A DNA stretch of 64,000 bases from Clostridia bacterium UC5.1-2E3 (lineage in GTDB: Bacteria > Bacillota > Clostridia > Lachnospirales > Lachnospiraceae), in assembly GCA_001304875.1 (NCBI GenBank), contig BBZO01000015.1, positions 23,179 to 87,178 on the forward strand. Direction: 5' to 3'. Positions within the stretch are counted from its first letter, which is position 1. Every line of letters starts with the position of its first letter. The notes under the pieces are model-generated. The model was given only the letters and a program-made list of their open reading frames with translations, ran no database searches and had not been told where the DNA came from. The translations under genes were made by a program, and so were the position numbers. Below, one piece after another: positions 48,280-58,437 of this stretch.

Positions 48280-49227
48280 TCACTTTTTTAAACGCCTCCG
48301 GCAGCGGCGCCGTAATTCCCGCCCGCTCAGATACGCCAGAGGCTCCTTAAGCTTTGCGGGAAACACAAGCCGGCAGGAGTGAAGCATCTGGGCGGTGATC
48401 CCGTAGCGCTCCTTTACATAGCGGTTTACACTGCTGTCCCCGTACTTATGATCCCCGGCGATGGGGTGTCCGATGGACGCTAGGTGCGCCCGGATCTGGT
48501 GGGAGCGGCCGGTGAGTAGTGTGACCGAGAGAAGTGTGAACCGCTCACCCACGGCCAGCGGCTCATACTCTGTCTCGATGAACACGCTGCCTGCCCTCTC
48601 CCGCTCCGAGACCGTGACCCGGTTGGTCCGCTCATCTTTCCAAAGCCAGCCGCGGATCCGCTTTTTCTCCCGCACCTGGCCGGCCGCCACGCACTGATAG
48701 TATTTGTGGAGGCTCCTGTCCTTAAATACCTCCGCCATGATCTGCAGTCCCGGCAGCGAACGGCCGCAGACCACGATCCCGCTGGTGTTGCGGTCCAGGC
48801 GGTTGCAGACGGAGGGACGGAAGCTCCTTAACTCCTCCTTCATGAGCGCCCCGCTGTCAAGCAGATAGTCTATGACGTACTCCACCAGGGACTCGTCGTC
48901 CTCCTTCGCCTTCTGCGAGAGCATCCCGGCGGGCTTGTTGACGAGGAGAATATGTTCGTCCTCGTAGAGGATATCAAGGTTTACCTTTTTTACCTTCTGG
49001 ATCTCCACCTGGGAAAATTTTGCGAGCGTCTCGTCGGAGAAAAAAAGTTTAATCTCGTCGCCTTCCGAAAGCAGCTCCGTGCCGTCGCATTTTTTCCCGT
49101 TGAGCGTGATATTCTTCTTCCGCATCATCTTGTAGATGAAGCTTTTTGGCGCCTGGTTTAAATATTTGGCCAGCAGCTTGTGAAGCTTCTGGCCGGCGTC
49201 ATTTTTTCCAACCGTGATTGCCTGCAT
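48280..49227 (-). CDS. RluA-family pseudouridine synthase (RluC-like)
   Basis: 315 residues, intact. S4 domain (KLHKLLAKYLNQAPKSFIYKMMRKKNITLN) then catalytic NRLDRNTSGIVVCG with the active Asp near residue 140, and LLTGRSHQIRAHLASIGHPIAGD. Likely modifies 23S rRNA; specific site not assigned. Its stop abuts the -35 box of the his promoter, so his transcription starts anew here. Confidence 0.88.
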   Translation of the reverse strand: MQAITVGKNDAGQKLHKLLAKYLNQAPKSFIYKMMRKKNITLNGKKCDGTELLSEGDEIKLFFSDETLAKFSQVEIQKVKKVNLDILYEDEHILLVNKPAGMLSQKAKEDDESLVEYVIDYLLDSGALMKEELRSFRPSVCNRLDRNTSGIVVCGRSLPGLQIMAEVFKDRSLHKYYQCVAAGQVREKKRIRGWLWKDERTNRVTVSERERAGSVFIETEYEPLAVGERFTLLSVTLLTGRSHQIRAHLASIGHPIAGDHKYGDSSVNRYVKERYGITAQMLHSCRLVFPAKLKEPLAYLSGRELRRRCRRRLKK

Positions 49228-49246
49228 GAGACGTTTTCCCTCCCGT

Positions 49247-49822
49247 TTACATGGAAATGGCTTTAAGAAGCTTTATGCCGTACTCCACGCTGCCGTCGTC
49301 CTCATACTGGGAGGCGGGCTTTAAGCTCTCTAAGCGGCGCTCGAAGGCGGCCTCACTGGGGATCAGCTTCACAGTGGGGTCCAGATGGCCGTCCACGAAA
49401 ATCTGGTTCAGGGCCTTCTCGGCCTTTCCGTAATCCAGCTTCTCCCGCGTACAGTAGCAGTACACGCCCGTGGGGTGCACGACCGCCACATCCATGGGAA
49501 TCATGTACTCCTTCGTGGTGACGATCAGATCGTAGAGAACCGCAAACTGATTCTCGTAGGCGGCGTACTTCTCATATTTCTCCCGGTCCATGGTTTTGTA
49601 GGGAAACGACGCCAGAAACGGGGACGCGATGTTGGCCATGGGAAGCACTGTCAGGACTGCCATGACCGTCAGCACGTTTTTCGCCGCCTCGCTGTCGGTG
49701 AACCCGCGGGCAGCCAGCTGTATGATAATCAGAACTGCAAACAGGGCGATAATCATTACCTGCATCCTCCGGTGCTTTCTCCGGTAGCCCCAGCAGCCTT
49801 TAGTAATTTTCTCTTTTGCCAT
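49247..49822 (-). CDS. Conserved membrane protein of unknown function
   Basis: 191 residues, not recognised by name. A basic head (KGCWGYRRKHRRMQ) is followed by two hydrophobic helices (about residues 23-40 and 50-68) and a soluble C-terminal domain of about 115 residues, DLIVTTKEYMIPMDVAVVHPTGVYCYCTREKLDYGKAEKALNQIF. The soluble domain is probably cytoplasmic. Upstream of the rluC-like gene by 19 bp. No key motif; function not inferred. Confidence 0.6.
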   Translation of the reverse strand: MAKEKITKGCWGYRRKHRRMQVMIIALFAVLIIIQLAARGFTDSEAAKNVLTVMAVLTVLPMANIASPFLASFPYKTMDREKYEKYAAYENQFAVLYDLIVTTKEYMIPMDVAVVHPTGVYCYCTREKLDYGKAEKALNQIFVDGHLDPTVKLIPSEAAFERRLESLKPASQYEDDGSVEYGIKLLKAISM

Positions 49823-49848
49823 AATCTTCTCTCCTGGTAATGGGCGGC

Positions 49849-50611
49849 CTAATTTCTGGCCGTGTTCATGATTTTAAAAATGATTTCCGGCGGGCAGATG
49901 CGGCTCACCGCGTGAAACGCCTTCATAAGAAGTCCGTACACGGACACCGGCCGGCCCATGAAGCTGTCGCGGAGGGCCGTTCGCACCACCTTTCCGGCCT
50001 TGCCATAGCCAGATACTTGTAGAACGGGATCTTTCCCTTTGTCTCGGCGATGCCGAAGAACTCCGTCTTCACCGGGCCCGGGCAGACCGCCGTCACCGCG
50101 ATGTTTCTGCCCTTAAGCTCCTCGCCCAGCGCGCGGCTGAAGCTGAGCACAAAGGCCTTGGTCGCCGCGTAGACCGCGAAATCCGGCTGTGGGCAGAAGG
50201 CCGCCGCCGAGGCGTACTGGATGATCCGGCTGTTGTCCGGCATGTAGGGAAGAGCATGTGGGTGATGGCCACCAGCGCCTGGCAGTTGACGGCCACCATG
50301 CCGGTCTCCTCCTCCATGCAGTGGCTTCCCACCGGGCCGATCTTCCCGTAGCCGGCGGCGTTCACAAGGATGCGCACCTGGGGGCGCTCCGCCTCAAGCG
50401 CCTGTCTTAAAATTTCAAGCTGCGCTTCATCGGTCACGTCCAGCGCAAATTTCCTCAGACGGACCGGAATCTCCTCCTCAAGCTCCTCGAGACGGTTCTC
50501 CCGGCGGGCCACTGCCCAGATCTCGTCCAGGCCTCCGAAGCGGTCGGCCAGCTGAATCACCGTCTCGCGCCCCATCCCCGACGAGGCGCCTGTCACCAGC
50601 GCGATTTTCAT
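49849..50611 (-). CDS. Short-chain dehydrogenase/reductase (two frameshifts)
   Basis: 254 residues after repair. Rossmann glycine motif [10 protein letters not shown] near residue 10, NAAGYG near 85, catalytic Ser/Tyr/Lys in [22 protein letters not shown] and PGPVKTEF. Substrate unknown. ATG 50611 follows AGGATG 8 nt upstream. One C is missing opposite 50247-50249 and one base near 50001-50004. Because YgiQ upstream has lost its frame, its reading runs into this gene and simulates a fusion. Confidence 0.85.
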
Positions 50612-50618
50612 AAATATG

Positions 50619-52533
50619 TCATCCTTTCTTTTTATGGACGTTGCGAATCGTTTTCTTTGGCCGGGAGGCTTCGGTCTGGAGACAACCTGGGGCTTTCCGG
50701 TCTTTGGGCTGCCGCCCTTTTGTATCTCATTCTTCCCGCCTCTGGGACGGATCAGACATTTTTTGTCGTAGCCGATCAGATCGGTTCTCCCGGCGCGCCG
50801 CAGGGCCTCCTCCACCAGCTCGTAGTTTTTCGGATTGCGGTACTGGATGAGGGCGCGCTGCATGGCCTTCTCGTGGGGATTCACCGGCACGTAGACCGGC
50901 TCCATGGTCCGCGGATCCAGCCCGGTGTAGTACATGCAGGTGGATATGGTGGACGGCGTCGGGTAGAAATCCTGCACCTGCTCCGGCATGTAGCCCAGAT
51001 CCCGCAGGTACTCCGCCAGCTCGATGGCCTCCTTAAGCGTGGAACCGGATGGGAGGACATTAAGTAGGGAACCAGATACTGCTTCATTCCCAGGCGCTCG
51101 TTCATCTGCTTATATTCCTTCACAAACTGGCGGTACACGCTGTTTTCCGGCTTTCCCATGCGCGTGAGCACGTTGTCGGAGACATGCTCCGGCGCCACCT
51201 TAAGCTGTCCGCTCACGTGGTATTTGCAGAGCTCCTTTAAAAAATACCGGTTTTTATCCGCCAGCAGGTAGTCGAACCGGATGCCAGAGCGGATGAACAC
51301 CTTCTTTACTTTCGGGAGATCCCGCAGTTTTCTCAAAAGGTCGATGTAGTCCTGGTGATCCGCCCGCAGATTTTTACAGGGCTTCGGGAACAGGCACTGC
51401 CTGTCGGGGCAGGCTCCCCGGGTCAGCTGCTTTTCGCAGGCCGGGAACCGGAAATTGGCCGTCGGCCCGCCCACGTCGTGGATGTAGCCCTTGAACTCCG
51501 GATCCTCCGTCAAAAGCTTCGCCTCCTCCACGATGGACTCGTGGCTTCTGGCCTGGATGATCCGCCCCTGGTGGAAGGTCAGCGCGCAGAAGCTGCAGCC
51601 GCCGAAGCAGCCGCGGTTGCTGATCAGGCTGAACTTCACCTCCCGGATGGCCGGGACGCCGCCCGCCTCCTCGTAGGACGGATGGTAGCTGCGCATATAG
51701 GGGAGCGCGTAGATGTCGTCCATCTCCATCTGGCTCAGGGGTTTTGCCGGCGGATTCTGGACCACGTACAGGTTATCCTTGTACTTTTCTGTCAGCCGCT
51801 TTCCCGAGAATGGGTCCGTATTGCTGTACTGGATATAAAAGCTCTTCGCATACTCCCGCTTGTCCGCCGCCAGCGCGTCATAGTCCGGCAGGTGCAGCGC
51901 GTCGTAGACGTTCTCCAGGCTGCCGGTTTTGTAGACGGTGCCGTCCACGAAGGTGATGTCCTTCACGTCCATGCCGCTGTCCAGCGCTTCCGCGATCTCC
52001 ACCATGGAGCGCTCGCCCATGCCGTAGGACAGAAGATCCGCCTGGGAGTCAATGAGAATCGAGTGTTTTAATTTGTTGGACCAGTAGTCGTAGTGCGCCA
52101 GGCGGCGCAGGCTGGCCTCGATGCCGCCGATGATGATGGGTTTCTTTTTGTAGACCGACCGGATCAGGTTGCAGTAGACCACGGTGGCGTAGTCGGGCCG
52201 CTTTCCCATGACCCCGCCGGGGGTGAAGGAATCCTGACTCCGGCGTTTTTTCGACACGGAATAATGGTTCACCATGGAATCCATGTTTCCGGCGCTGACT
52301 AAGAATCCCAGCCGCGGCTCTCCTAAGACCGTGATGCTTTTCGCGTCCTTCCAGTCCGGCTGGGCGATGATTCCCACCTTGAAGCCCCGGCTCTCCAGCA
52401 GACGGCTGATGATCGCGTGGCCGAAGGACGGGTGATCCACGTAGGCGTCGCCGCAGACGTAGACGAAGTCGCACTGCTTCCACCCCCGCAGGCTCATGTC
52501 CCGGCGGCTGATGGGCAAATAGTCATGTATCAT
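50619..52533 (-). CDS. YgiQ family radical SAM protein (two frameshifts)
   Basis: 638 residues after repair. N-terminal part [21 protein letters not shown], radical SAM core with CxxxCxxC in [19 protein letters not shown], and [17 protein letters not shown]. Conserved family of unknown function. A G is missing opposite 51045-51046 and one base near 50660-50664; the second restores the usual basic tail [12 protein letters not shown] and a TGA at 50619, eight bases before the SDR start. Start overlaps the HAD stop by four bases. Confidence 0.88.
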
Positions 52534-53188
52534 CTCAGTTCTCCATTCAAAAGTTCAAAATAGTCCGTAATAAAGTAGTCGGCGAGACGCCGCTTCTCCC
52601 CGGCAAATTCGCGGGAAAACGCATCCTCCACGGCGCAGACCTCCATGCCCGCCCGCTTTCCGGCCAGGATCCCCGCCGGCACGTCCTCAAACACCAGACA
52701 GTTCTCCGGGCGGACGCCCAGGAGTCCTGCCACGTGCAGGTAAATGTCCGGGGCCGGCTTCCCGTTTGCCACCTCGCAGCCCACGGTCACGTTGTCGAAC
52801 AGCGCCTCGATTCCCAGGGAGCCTAACACAGCGTCCACCATGTCGCGGCCGTTGCTGGTGGCGATTCCCAGGCTACGCCCCGCTCTTTTAAACGGTGTAA
52901 AAACTCTCCCGCCCCCGGCTTTAGGGGGACTTCGTTTCTGTATTTGTCGATGGACATCTCCGTCCAGATGCGTTTGATCTCGTCCAGCTCTATGGGAAGG
53001 GCGAACCGTTCCTTAAAATATACGGCGGTCTCCGAAAAGCTCATGCCCTCGATGGCCTTCTGCAAATCCTCCGGGCACTCATACCCGTAGCGGGCCAGAA
53101 ATTCGATGTCGATATCCTTCCACATCCACATGGAATCCACCAGCGTCCCGTCTAAATCGAAGATCACCGCCTGTTTTCCGTCTAACAT
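52530..53188 (-). CDS. HAD-family hydrolase, phosphoglucomutase-like (frameshifted)
   Basis: 219 residues after repair. Motif I FDLDGTLVDS (nucleophile Asp at residue 10 and acid/base Asp at 12), motif II ATSNG, motif III Lys in NGKPAPDIY, motif IV VFEDVPAG. The helical cap (residues 20-85) fits the beta-phosphoglucomutase/phosphatase subfamily; exact substrate not assignable. One T/A is missing at about 52874. Directly after rsuA in the transcript. Confidence 0.85.
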
Positions 53189-53189
53189 A

Positions 53190-53909
53190 TTATCGTTCCT
53201 TTACTGCCTGTATTTCCTGCTCCGTGAGCGGTCTCGCCGCGCCGCAGGGAAGCTCCGGATCCAGGGCGAGAGGGCCCATGGAAAGCCGTTTTAAGTAGGT
53301 GACGCGGCAGCCGAGGGCCTCGAACATCCGCTTCACCTGGTGAAATTTCCCCTCGCGGATCGTAAGGCGCACCAGCGTCTCATCCCCGTCCGTCCCGTCG
53401 ATCGCGAGTTCGGCCGGGAGCACCGGCGTCCCGTCCCGCAGGGTCATCCCCTCCGCCATGCGCTGCGCCGCGTCCTCGGGGAGCGCGCCGGCAACCCTGG
53501 CAAAATAGACCTTGTCCACGTGCTTTTTCGGGGACAGAAGCTGATGAGCCAGCTCCCCGTCGTTGGTGATGAGAAGAAGCCCCTCGGTGTCGATGTCCAG
53601 CCGTCCCACGGGAAACAGATCCTTTCGCGCGGTTTTAAGAAGATCCATGACCGTGCGGTGCAGGTTGTCCTCTGTGGCTGTCACCACCCCTGCCGGCTTG
53701 TGAAGCATGTAGTATTCGTGGGTGACGTAGGCGACCGGCTGCCCGTCCACAGCGACGGCGTCGCGCTCCGGATCCACCTTCAGATCCGTCTTTTTCACCG
53801 GCTGTCCGTTTATAGAAATACGGCCCTTCTTCGCCATCTCCCGGATCTGGCTCCGGGTTCCCCGGCCCATGTCGGCCAGAAATTTGTCCAGTCTGATTTC
53901 CTTTCCCAT
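53190..53909 (-). CDS. rsuA: 16S rRNA pseudouridine synthase RsuA type
   Basis: 239 residues, intact. S4 domain (IRLDKFLADMGRGTRSQIREMAKKGRISING) then catalytic PVGRLDIDTEGLLLITNDG with Asp near residue 100 and REGKFHQVKRMFEALG. Start ATG 53909 (MGKEIRL) overlaps the rsmF stop (TGATG); the longer start at 53924 is less likely. Makes pseudouridine in 16S rRNA (E. coli position 516). Confidence 0.92.
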   Translation of the reverse strand: MGKEIRLDKFLADMGRGTRSQIREMAKKGRISINGQPVKKTDLKVDPERDAVAVDGQPVAYVTHEYYMLHKPAGVVTATEDNLHRTVMDLLKTARKDLFPVGRLDIDTEGLLLITNDGELAHQLLSPKKHVDKVYFARVAGALPEDAAQRMAEGMTLRDGTPVLPAELAIDGTDGDETLVRLTIREGKFHQVKRMFEALGCRVTYLKRLSMGPLALDPELPCGAARPLTEQEIQAVKER

Positions 53910-55298
53910 CACTGCCACCGCCATCCCGGATAGTATTTGTTTTTAAGCGTCGCGCCGTTTCCTTTGGCAAAGCCCAGCGGAAAGCCGTCCACGCAGACGA
54001 AGTACCAGCCCTTTGCCGGGGCGTCTGCGGCGATGGTCTCGCCCTTTAAGTAGCGGATCACCCGCCCGTCATCCAGGGAAAGATTAAACACCTGGTCAAA
54101 CTCCTCCGGCTTAAGCGCCATGGCTAATGCCTGCGACGGCTCGAAGCGCCCCTTCTTCACGGTGCCCAGAAGCAGACCGGTGCGGAGGTAGCGCACGCCG
54201 GTTCTCACAGCCGCGGGTTCGGGAAATCCCTCCGGCAGATAGTAGAGCGCGTCGTTTTTGCCATGATGCGGCCCGGATCCCAGTCCCAGGAGATCCGGGA
54301 AAGGAAATCCGCGGCCTCCGGGAAGTTCTCTAAATCCAGTTTTCCTTTTCTGCCGGCACTAGGCAGCCGCTTGCCTGCCGCTGTCCTGGCGGCCGCCTCG
54401 TTTCTTTCGTTCCCGTCCTTCTCAAGAACTGCAATAAAATGCCCCTCCCCCTTCAAGCGGTGGGGAAACAGCCGCACGCAGCCCGCCAGGCCGATGCCGC
54501 CGGAAAATCCGGCATACAGATCCTCCGGAAGCTCCGCCAGATGAAGCTCAGGCCGTTCTTTAAGGAGCCATTCTACATTCCCCTCGTTCTCCTCCCGGTC
54601 GAAGGTGCAGGTGGAGTAGAGCATGCGCCCGCCGGGCCTTAGCATGTCCGCGGCGTCCAGAAGGATCTCCCGCTGAATTGGCACGTAATACTCCGGCCCC
54701 CGCTCCGTCCAGCTCTTCACCATGTCCGCGTCCTTGCGGAACATGCCCTCGCCGGAGCAGGGCGCGTCCACCAGAATCCGGTCAAAATACTCCGGAAACG
54801 CCGCCAGCAGCCGCTTCGGCGTCTCGCTGGAGACACAGATATTTTTAACCCCGAAAAGCTCCAGATTTTTGAGGAGGGCCTTCGCCCTCGTATTGCTGAT
54901 GTCGTTTGAAAATAAGAGCCCCTGGCCCTCGAGACACGCCCCCAGCTCCGTGCTCTTTCCCCCGGGCGCGGCGCACAGATCCAGCACCCGCTCGCCGGGC
55001 TTCACGCCCAGAAGCTGCGCCGGGGTCATGGCGCTGGGCTCCTGCAGATAGTAGAGCCCGGCGTAATAATAGGGATGCCTGGCCGGGCGCTCCGACTCCC
55101 CGTCGTAGTAAAACCCGTTGGGAATCCACGGCACCGGCGTGACCGGAAACGGCGCCCGCCGCTCAAACTCCTGCGGCGCGCATCTGAGGGTGTTTACCCT
55201 AAGCCCCAATGGCGCTCGCCGTCAAAGCATCTCACATACTCCTCATATTCATCCTGTAACAGCGTCTGCATCTTGGCCAGAAATTCTTCCGGCAGCAT
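53909..55298 (-). CDS. 16S rRNA m5C methyltransferase RsmF-like (two frameshifts)
   Basis: 463 residues after repair. NOL1/NOP2/Sun family: DLCAAPGGKSTELG (SAM loop), DAPCSGEGMFRKD and STCTFDREENEG with the catalytic cysteines; C-terminal RsmF/YebU-type RNA-binding (PUA-like) part VFNLSLDDGRVIRYLKGE. One G is missing opposite 55204-55207 and one A opposite 54255-54259. ATG 55298 (MLPEEFLAKMQTLL) is the best start. Methylates C5 of a cytidine in 16S rRNA. Confidence 0.9.
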
Positions 55299-55369
55299 AC
55301 GGATATCCAACTCTATGACAACTCCCTTCCCCAGGTCTAAGAGCCGGGGCTTTCTGATATAATATAGGG

Positions 55370-56329
55370 ATGAATCCCAGGCGGCCGCCCATGAAAACGA
55401 TCCCCTTAAAGCTTCTCTCCCTGCTCTTCCTGGCAGGGCTTCTCCTGCATCCGTCCCTCTCCTTTAGGGGAGCCGGCGACGGGCTGCTTCTATGGTTTAA
55501 CGTGGTGTTTCCCACGCTGTTTCCGTTTCTCGTGGCCACCAGCCTGGTCACGGCCATGGATGCCGTCCCCCTGCTCATGCGCCCCTTCCGCCTTATCTTA
55601 CGGCCGGTTTTCGGCCTGGGGGACGCCGGCTGCTACACGTTTCTCACCGGGCTTTTATGCGGCTACCCCGTCGGCGCCAGAAACGCCGCAAATTTCGTCT
55701 CGGACGGGCGTCTCACAAAGAGCGAGGGCGCCTATCTTCTGTCCATCAGCGCCTACCCGAGCCTCATGTTCGTCTTAGGCTACGTGCTGCCGAATATGAG
55801 TCCCGGAACCAGTTTTCCCGCCGTGTTCTTAAGTCTCTGTCTCCCGGCGCTTCCCATCTCCGTGATCTCGCGGAGGTTCTACCGGGTGAAGCCTATGAAG
55901 GAGCGGCGGTCCCAGACCGGCCAGGCGTCTGCCAAAACCGCAGCGGACGTGGACGCCCTTCTCATGTCCTCCTTAGAGCTCATGGAGAAAATATGCGCCT
56001 ACCTCATGCTGTTTTCCATCGCCGCCGCCTTCTGGAACCGCTTCGTGCCGGACGCATTTCCCTTAAAGACGCCTTTCTTAAGTCTCCTTGAAATGACCGT
56101 GGGCATCCGGGAGCTCTCCGCCATGTCCGGCGTCTCCCCGCTTCTTAAGGATGCCTGCATCGTGGGCGCCGCCGCCTTCGGCGGTCTCTCCGGGGCGGCC
56201 CAGACACGGACGGTTATAAAAAATGCCGGACTGTCCATCCGGCATTATGTGGCATGGAAATGGGTGCATCTGGCCCTCTCCAGTCTGATCTTTATTCTTC
56301 TGTCGTCTGCTCGTCTGCCGGCTCAATGA
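55370..56329 (+). CDS. YlbJ-like nucleoside-recognition membrane protein (sporulation)
   Basis: 319 residues, intact, with six to eight hydrophobic helices and the Gate/nucleoside-recognition repeats WFNVVFPTLFPFLVAT and GLLCGYPVGARNAANF. Homologous to sporulation integral membrane protein YlbJ, in agreement with the SASP gene 2 kb away. A TATAAT lies only 7 bp before ATG 55370, so the second ATG at 55391 (MKTIPLKLL) is a serious alternative start. It is the only plus-strand gene in this part and its 3' end overlaps the convergent coiled-coil gene by 38 bp. Confidence 0.78.
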   Translation: MNPRRPPMKTIPLKLLSLLFLAGLLLHPSLSFRGAGDGLLLWFNVVFPTLFPFLVATSLVTAMDAVPLLMRPFRLILRPVFGLGDAGCYTFLTGLLCGYPVGARNAANFVSDGRLTKSEGAYLLSISAYPSLMFVLGYVLPNMSPGTSFPAVFLSLCLPALPISVISRRFYRVKPMKERRSQTGQASAKTAADVDALLMSSLELMEKICAYLMLFSIAAAFWNRFVPDAFPLKTPFLSLLEMTVGIRELSAMSGVSPLLKDACIVGAAAFGGLSGAAQTRTVIKNAGLSIRHYVAWKWVHLALSSLIFILLSSARLPAQ

Positions 56330-56864
56330 TGCCGGATGCCAGCTCCCCGCGGTTGGAGGTGACGATATCGTAGCTGGAGCGCACGGCGGACAGGAAGCTG
56401 TTGAACGGGGCCTGCGCGGTCTCCAGGGTGTGGTTCAAGATGTTCTGAAGGCTCTTTAACATGTCGTCGGTGTACTGCACGGCGCTCTGACGGATGCCGT
56501 TGGCCTCCACGATGGCGTTGTCGATGATGGTCTGCGCCTGCTGGCTGGCCTGCTCCACCACCTCGTTGGCCTGCGCGTAAGCCTTCTGCATGATCTCGTG
56601 CTCGTTCACCAGCTCGTTGGTCTGGATCGTCGCCTGCTCCACCATGGCGTCGGCCTGGGAGCGGGCCTCGGAGAGAATCGCCTCCTGGTTGCTGATGATC
56701 TTCTGGTATTTCTTGATCTCATCCGGAATGCGGAGTCTGAGCTCCACTAAGAGCTCCTCGATCTCCTCCTTATTTACTAAAATCTTTGTATTCGATAAAG
56801 GCTGAAACTTACAGCTGTCAATGTACTCTTCGATCTCGCTAATCAGTTGCTCAATTCTGCTCAT
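56292..56864 (-). CDS. Coiled-coil protein next to coaD (DivIVA/ATPase-H-like)
   Basis: 190 residues, intact, mostly alpha-helical with a long coiled coil (about residues 45-135: SEARSQADAMVEQATIQTNELVNEHE, heptads rich in Ala/Glu/Gln). No enzymatic motif. Similar proteins in Lachnospiraceae follow coaD and are labelled ATPase or V-ATPase subunit H-like on coiled-coil similarity only; I make no functional claim beyond a scaffold. Follows coaD by 12 bp. Confidence 0.6.
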   Translation of the reverse strand: MSRIEQLISEIEEYIDSCKFQPLSNTKILVNKEEIEELLVELRLRIPDEIKKYQKIISNQEAILSEARSQADAMVEQATIQTNELVNEHEIMQKAYAQANEVVEQASQQAQTIIDNAIVEANGIRQSAVQYTDDMLKSLQNILNHTLETAQAPFNSFLSAVRSSYDIVTSNRGELASGIIEPADEQTTEE

Positions 56865-56876
56865 GGTTCTTTCTCC

Positions 56877-57377
56877 TTATTCCTTTTTATCTATGTTCTG
56901 CGTGCCGTACTTCTTCCGCACTTCCTCCGCCACCAGCGGATGCAGGAAGGAAGAAATATCCCCGCCGTACCGGGCGACCTCCTTGACGGTGCTGGAACTC
57001 AAATAGGAATACTTGAGGTTGGTGGTAAGGAACATGGTATCGACCTCGGGGGCGATGACCCGGTTCATCTGCGCCATCTGGAGCTCGTACTCGAAGTCGG
57101 TGATGGCCCTGAGGCCTCTGACGACCACGCTGGCCTCATTGGCCCTGACGAAATCCACCAGCAGTCCGTTAAAGGACATGATCTCCACGTTGTCTAATCC
57201 TTCTGTCACTTTCCTTAACATATTAACACGTTCTTCCGTAGAAAACAACGGCGATTTGGAACTATTTTGCAAAACTCCGACGATCAGACGGTCGAAAATC
57301 TTGGAAGACCTCTCGATGATATCGAAATGTCCCAGCGTCACGGGGTCAAAGCTCCCCGGGTAAATACCTGTTCTCAT
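56877..57377 (-). CDS. coaD: Phosphopantetheine adenylyltransferase
   Basis: 166 residues, intact. Penultimate step of CoA synthesis. T/HxGH motif in [16 protein letters not shown]; substrate loop [20 protein letters not shown]-terminal [13 protein letters not shown]. Starts in a four-base overlap with the rsmD stop, giving the usual rsmD-coaD pair. Confidence 0.96.
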   Translation of the reverse strand: MRTGIYPGSFDPVTLGHFDIIERSSKIFDRLIVGVLQNSSKSPLFSTEERVNMLRKVTEGLDNVEIMSFNGLLVDFVRANEASVVVRGLRAITDFEYELQMAQMNRVIAPEVDTMFLTTNLKYSYLSSSTVKEVARYGGDISSFLHPLVAEEVRKKYGTQNIDKKE

Positions 57378-57935
57378 GACAGTTCTCCTTTGGACACGAA
57401 TACGTGTTTATTTGTCTTATATGTTTTTTCTCTCAAAAGCTCAAATCCCAGGGATCCGAGGTAGGAAAAGTCTGTATCGAGGGACGCCTCCGCGATGATG
57501 AGCGTGTCCTCATCCGCCAGGCAGGAATCCGAAAGATACGTGAGCACCCGCCGCTCCAGCTCCCGGTCGTAGAGGATCCATAAAAATAATGTCGAAGGCC
57601 TCTCCGCCTGCCTCCAGCCGCTTAAGCGCAGCCTCCACGTCGCAGGCCATGACCTGCGCCCTGTCCTCCAGACGGGTGGTCCTTAAATTCTCGCGGATAC
57701 ACGCCACGGCGGCCGCCTGGTTCTCCACCAGCACCGCCTCCCTCGCGCCGCGGCTTAAAGCCTCGATGGCGATGGCGCCGCTGCCGCTGAACAGATCCAG
57801 AAACCGCCTGCCGGGGATCTGGTTCTGAAGCATATTAAAAAGGGTTTCCTTGATCCGGTCGGTGGTTGGCCTGGTGGCCATGCCCTCCACGGTCTTTAAC
57901 GCCAGGCGTCTGGCGCTTCCGGCGATCACTCGCAT
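57374..57935 (-). CDS. rsmD: 16S rRNA m2G966 methyltransferase (frame lesion)
   Basis: 187 residues after repair. [46 protein letters not shown] (SAM loop). The catalytic motif IV should read DPPY; here the DNA gives DP and then, after two missing bases at 57571-57576, [10 protein letters not shown]. That makes it one of the few lesions that is not a single-base loss. ATG 57935 preferred over 57944 because GGGGGATG then lies at proper distance. Confidence 0.9.
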
Positions 57936-58021
57936 AACAATCATCCCCCGGATTTTATTTCAGCTTTTCTATTATAGTATGTATCGCCAAGATATACAAG
58001 CAATATTCGCGAAAAATATCG

Positions 58022-58084
58022 AAAAACGACCGGTGTCAGCGCGCGATTTAAGGAATTATTTCCCCTGCGTCCTGACACCGGCCG
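58022..58084 (-). terminator. Terminator after the SASP gene
   Basis: Minus strand CCGGTGTCAG pairs with CTGACACCGG (58081-58072 and 58039-58030), then TCGTTTTTC. The loop is long (about 32 nt) but the stem is strong. Confidence 0.65.
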
Positions 58085-58114
58085 TCTTAATTTAAGATTC
58101 GGTTTTCATCGGCT

Positions 58115-58321
58115 TTACTTGCCGGCCATCTGTCTCTCCTGGGCCTCGATCATCTTCTTAACCATATAACCGCCTACAGAACCGTTCTGAGCGGAGGTTA
58201 AGTTTCCGTTGTAGCCGTTGCTTAACGGCACGCCAAGCTCGTTGGCAACTTCCATTTTGAAACGGTTCATAGCCTCTTTTGCCTCGGGTACGTTGGTTTT
58301 GTTTGTAGAATTGCTAGACAT
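58115..58321 (-). CDS. Alpha/beta-type small acid-soluble spore protein
   Basis: 68 residues, intact. The two conserved SASP blocks are FKMEVANELGVPL (with the spore-protease cleavage region) and LTSAQNGSVGGYMVKKMIEAQERQM. These proteins coat spore DNA, switch it to an A-like form and protect it from UV; they are degraded by GPR in germination. It proves a sporulating lineage. CATACTA at 58403-58397 would fit a sigma-G -10 element, but the -35 is weak. GGAGG precedes ATG 58321. Confidence 0.95.
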   Translation of the reverse strand: MSSNSTNKTNVPEAKEAMNRFKMEVANELGVPLSNGYNGNLTSAQNGSVGGYMVKKMIEAQERQMAGK

Positions 58322-58345
58322 AAAAACGCCTCCTTTTGTTCTTTT

Positions 58346-58375
58346 GCCCGGGTGGATTTTTGTAGGTTCCCGGGC
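58346..58375. repeat. GC-rich hairpin in the SASP leader
   Basis: GCCCGGG (58346-58352) and CCCGGGC (58369-58375), perfect 7-bp arms. On the plus strand it is followed by TTTTGTTTT like a terminator, though no plus-strand gene ends here; on the minus strand it would be part of the SASP 5' leader. Confidence 0.6.
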
Positions 58376-58437
58376 TTTTGTTTTATGCTACATTCCTAGT
58401 ATGGCTGAGGCTTTTAATTATAAACTGGAAATTTCTA

